Source: Synergistes sp. | GTDB taxonomy: Bacteria > Synergistota > Synergistia > Synergistales > Synergistaceae | Reading direction: 5' to 3' | DNA: 7,002 nt | Assembly: GCA_016288355.1 (NCBI GenBank) | Contig: JAEEYY010000148.1 | Location: forward strand, 1 to 7,002 | Shown here: positions 6,351 to 7,002 of the stretch, one piece after another | How the letters are laid out: each line of letters begins with the position of its first letter | How positions within the stretch are numbered: position 1 is the stretch's first letter | The notes under the pieces: generated by a model | Database searches by the model: none | What the model was told of the DNA's origin: nothing | What the model saw: only the letters and a program-made list of their open reading frames with translations | Position numbers and translations under genes: made by a program

Positions 6351-6376
6351 AAATTGTCGGGATAAAACGACAATTT
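6351..6376. promoter_or_regulatory. 26-base inverted repeat with 9-base arms upstream of the transporter promoter
   Basis: AAATTGTCG (6351-6359) and CGACAATTT (6368-6376) are perfect arms separated by eight bases. The repeat ends ten bases before the plus-strand -35 hexamer and is centred about 57 bases before the inferred start. It suggests an operator or activator site for a dimeric regulator of the solute-binding-protein gene. No gene ends just upstream on either strand, so a terminator is unlikely. Confidence 0.5.
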
Positions 6377-6386
6377 AAACAATAAA

Positions 6387-6414
6387 TTGACTGTTTTGGG
6401 TTAAGAATTATAAT
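6387..6414 (+). promoter_or_regulatory. Promoter of the solute-binding-protein gene (sigma-70 type)
   Basis: TTGACT (6387-6392, one mismatch to consensus), a 16-base spacer and a perfect TATAAT (6409-6414). Transcription should start close to 6421, about 41 bases before the ATG. The strength fits the high expression typical of periplasmic binding proteins. Confidence 0.85.
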
Positions 6415-6422
6415 AAGGCAGT

Positions 6423-6435
6423 GCGGCCCAGCCGC
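6423..6435 (+). other. Stem-loop at the 5' end of the transporter mRNA
   Basis: GCGGC and GCCGC form a perfect five-pair GC stem around a three-base CCA loop, starting within a few bases of the inferred transcription start. A stem at the extreme 5' end can protect an mRNA from 5'-dependent decay. It is too early in the transcript, and lacks a U-run, for a terminator. Confidence 0.45.
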
Positions 6436-6444
6436 GTATATTTT

Positions 6445-6451
6445 AAGGAGG
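6445..6451 (+). promoter_or_regulatory. Ribosome binding site of the solute-binding-protein gene
   Basis: A full AAGGAGG lies ten bases before the ATG at 6462-6464 and supports that start. Confidence 0.85.
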
Positions 6452-6461
6452 TAGGTACAGT

Positions 6462-7002
6462 ATGAAACAGAGTAAACGCACCGTATTTATCGCTATGCTG
6501 GCTCTTGCGGCCATACTTGTCTCATCGGCGGCATTTGCTGCTGAGGAGATCAAAGTCGGGGCTCTGTTCCCGCTCACCGGACCCGCCGCTGTGTCAGGAC
6601 AGAACTGCGTCAACGCCGTTCAGGCTGCCGTTGAAGTCATCAACAAGAAGAACGCCGACATCAACGACCCGCTTGCCGCCCAGGAAGGACTCGTCGGCGG
6701 TAAGTATGTGATCAAAGTCGTGCCGGCCGACCATCAGGGCAAGCCGGATGTCGCGAAGTCAGAAGCCGAGCGCCTCTACAACCAGGAAAAAGTCTTTGCG
6801 ATCATCGGCTGCTACAACAGCTCAGCTACCAAACCGGCAAGCGCAGTTGCCGAGCGCGCAAAGAAGCTCTTCCTCTGCGGCTGCTCAAGCTCAGCTGCCC
6901 TTACAGAACGCGGATACAAGTACTTCTTCCGTCACGCGCCGACCGATGCTATCGAATCAGTTGAATTCGTAGATTACATCGCTTACCTCAACAAAGAGAA
7001 GA
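6462..7002 (+). CDS. ABC transporter periplasmic solute-binding protein, branched-chain amino acid (LivK-like) family, 3' end beyond window
   Basis: The visible 180 residues begin with a secretion signal: MKQSKR, a hydrophobic core (about 8-25) and an AFA signal-peptidase I site with likely cleavage after Ala26. There is no lipobox Cys, so the protein is probably free in the periplasm. The mature part opens with EIKVGALFPLTGPAAVSG (28-45), the hallmark first strand and loop of Peripla_BP_6 / LivK-like proteins. Further family features are a VVPADHQGKPDVAKSEAERL stretch (87-105) and VFAIIGCYNSSATKPAS (111-127), the edge of the ligand cleft. Four cysteines (49, 117, 139, 141) are visible, more than in typical LivK. 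The ligand is likely an amino acid or small amide but cannot be fixed from half a protein. Transporter permease and ATPase genes would be expected downstream. It is divergent from the pur operon and has its own promoter. Confidence 0.95.
   Translation, partial: MKQSKRTVFIAMLALAAILVSSAAFAAEEIKVGALFPLTGPAAVSGQNCVNAVQAAVEVINKKNADINDPLAAQEGLVGGKYVIKVVPADHQGKPDVAKSEAERLYNQEKVFAIIGCYNSSATKPASAVAERAKKLFLCGCSSSAALTERGYKYFFRHAPTDAIESVEFVDYIAYLNKEK

Larger units (their letters stand above)
6086..6461. other. Divergent regulatory gap between the pur operon and the solute-binding-protein gene
   Basis: This 376-base stretch has no convincing gene on either strand and is markedly more AT-rich than its surroundings. 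It holds a minus-strand promoter and ribosome site for the pur operon, a plus-strand promoter, 5' hairpin and ribosome site for the transporter gene, and three inverted repeats between the promoters, each listed separately. The stretches 6203-6251 and 6270-6350 contain nothing I can name beyond an 8-base TTGTACAA palindrome at 6335-6342. Confidence 0.85.

Noticed and set aside
1..7002. CRISPR array, insertion sequence, tRNA or rRNA
   Set aside because: No spaced direct repeats, transposase frame, terminal repeats or RNA-gene signatures are visible on either strand.

Overview
The window is one nearly complete purine-biosynthesis operon on the minus strand (about 1-6085), separated by a roughly 376-base regulatory gap from a plus-strand ABC-transporter gene that runs off the right edge (6462-7002). 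Base composition is moderately GC-rich, Shine-Dalgarno sites are strong and the two promoters resemble sigma-70 consensus. A branched-chain-amino-acid-type solute-binding protein sits next to a small-type PurS/PurQ/PurL operon. Together these suggest an anaerobic, amino-acid-using bacterium, possibly of the Synergistota. That placement is an inference from gene content and style, not proven by any marker in the window.

In transcription order (right to left) the operon is purS, purQ, purL, purF, purC and then a second purF-like gene cut by the left edge. purS-purQ, purQ-purL, purL-purF and purC-purF-like are separated by only 2-6 bases. The exception is purF-purC, with a 67-base gap. The first four genes encode PRPP amidotransferase (PurF, step 1) and the three-subunit FGAM synthase (PurS, PurQ, PurL, step 4). 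PurC is SAICAR synthetase.

The most notable object is the last gene (1-799). Over its 266 visible residues it is clearly a PurF paralog, about 55% identical to the intact PurF by hand alignment. Every glutaminase residue that can be checked is changed except the conserved Arg: the nucleophile Cys2 is Ser, the Thr of the RYxT motif is Pro, the oxyanion-hole Asn104 is Asp, and the substrate-binding Asp129 is Asn. The frame is open and the scaffold conserved, so this looks like a maintained pseudo-glutaminase rather than debris. It also carries a new Cys-x2-Cys-x2-Cys cluster. It could be an ammonia-dependent amidotransferase, a regulatory partner of the true PurF, or a repurposed protein.

The divergent gap (6086-6461) holds a near-perfect pur promoter on the minus strand (TTGACA, 17 bases, TATATT), a 12-base perfect palindrome just upstream of it, an 18-base AT-rich inverted repeat, a 26-base inverted repeat with 9-base arms, and a near-consensus plus-strand promoter (TTGACT, 16 bases, TATAAT) for the transporter gene. 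I saw no purine riboswitch and no convincing known PurR or PurBox operator, so control of the pur operon probably relies on one of these unassigned palindromes.
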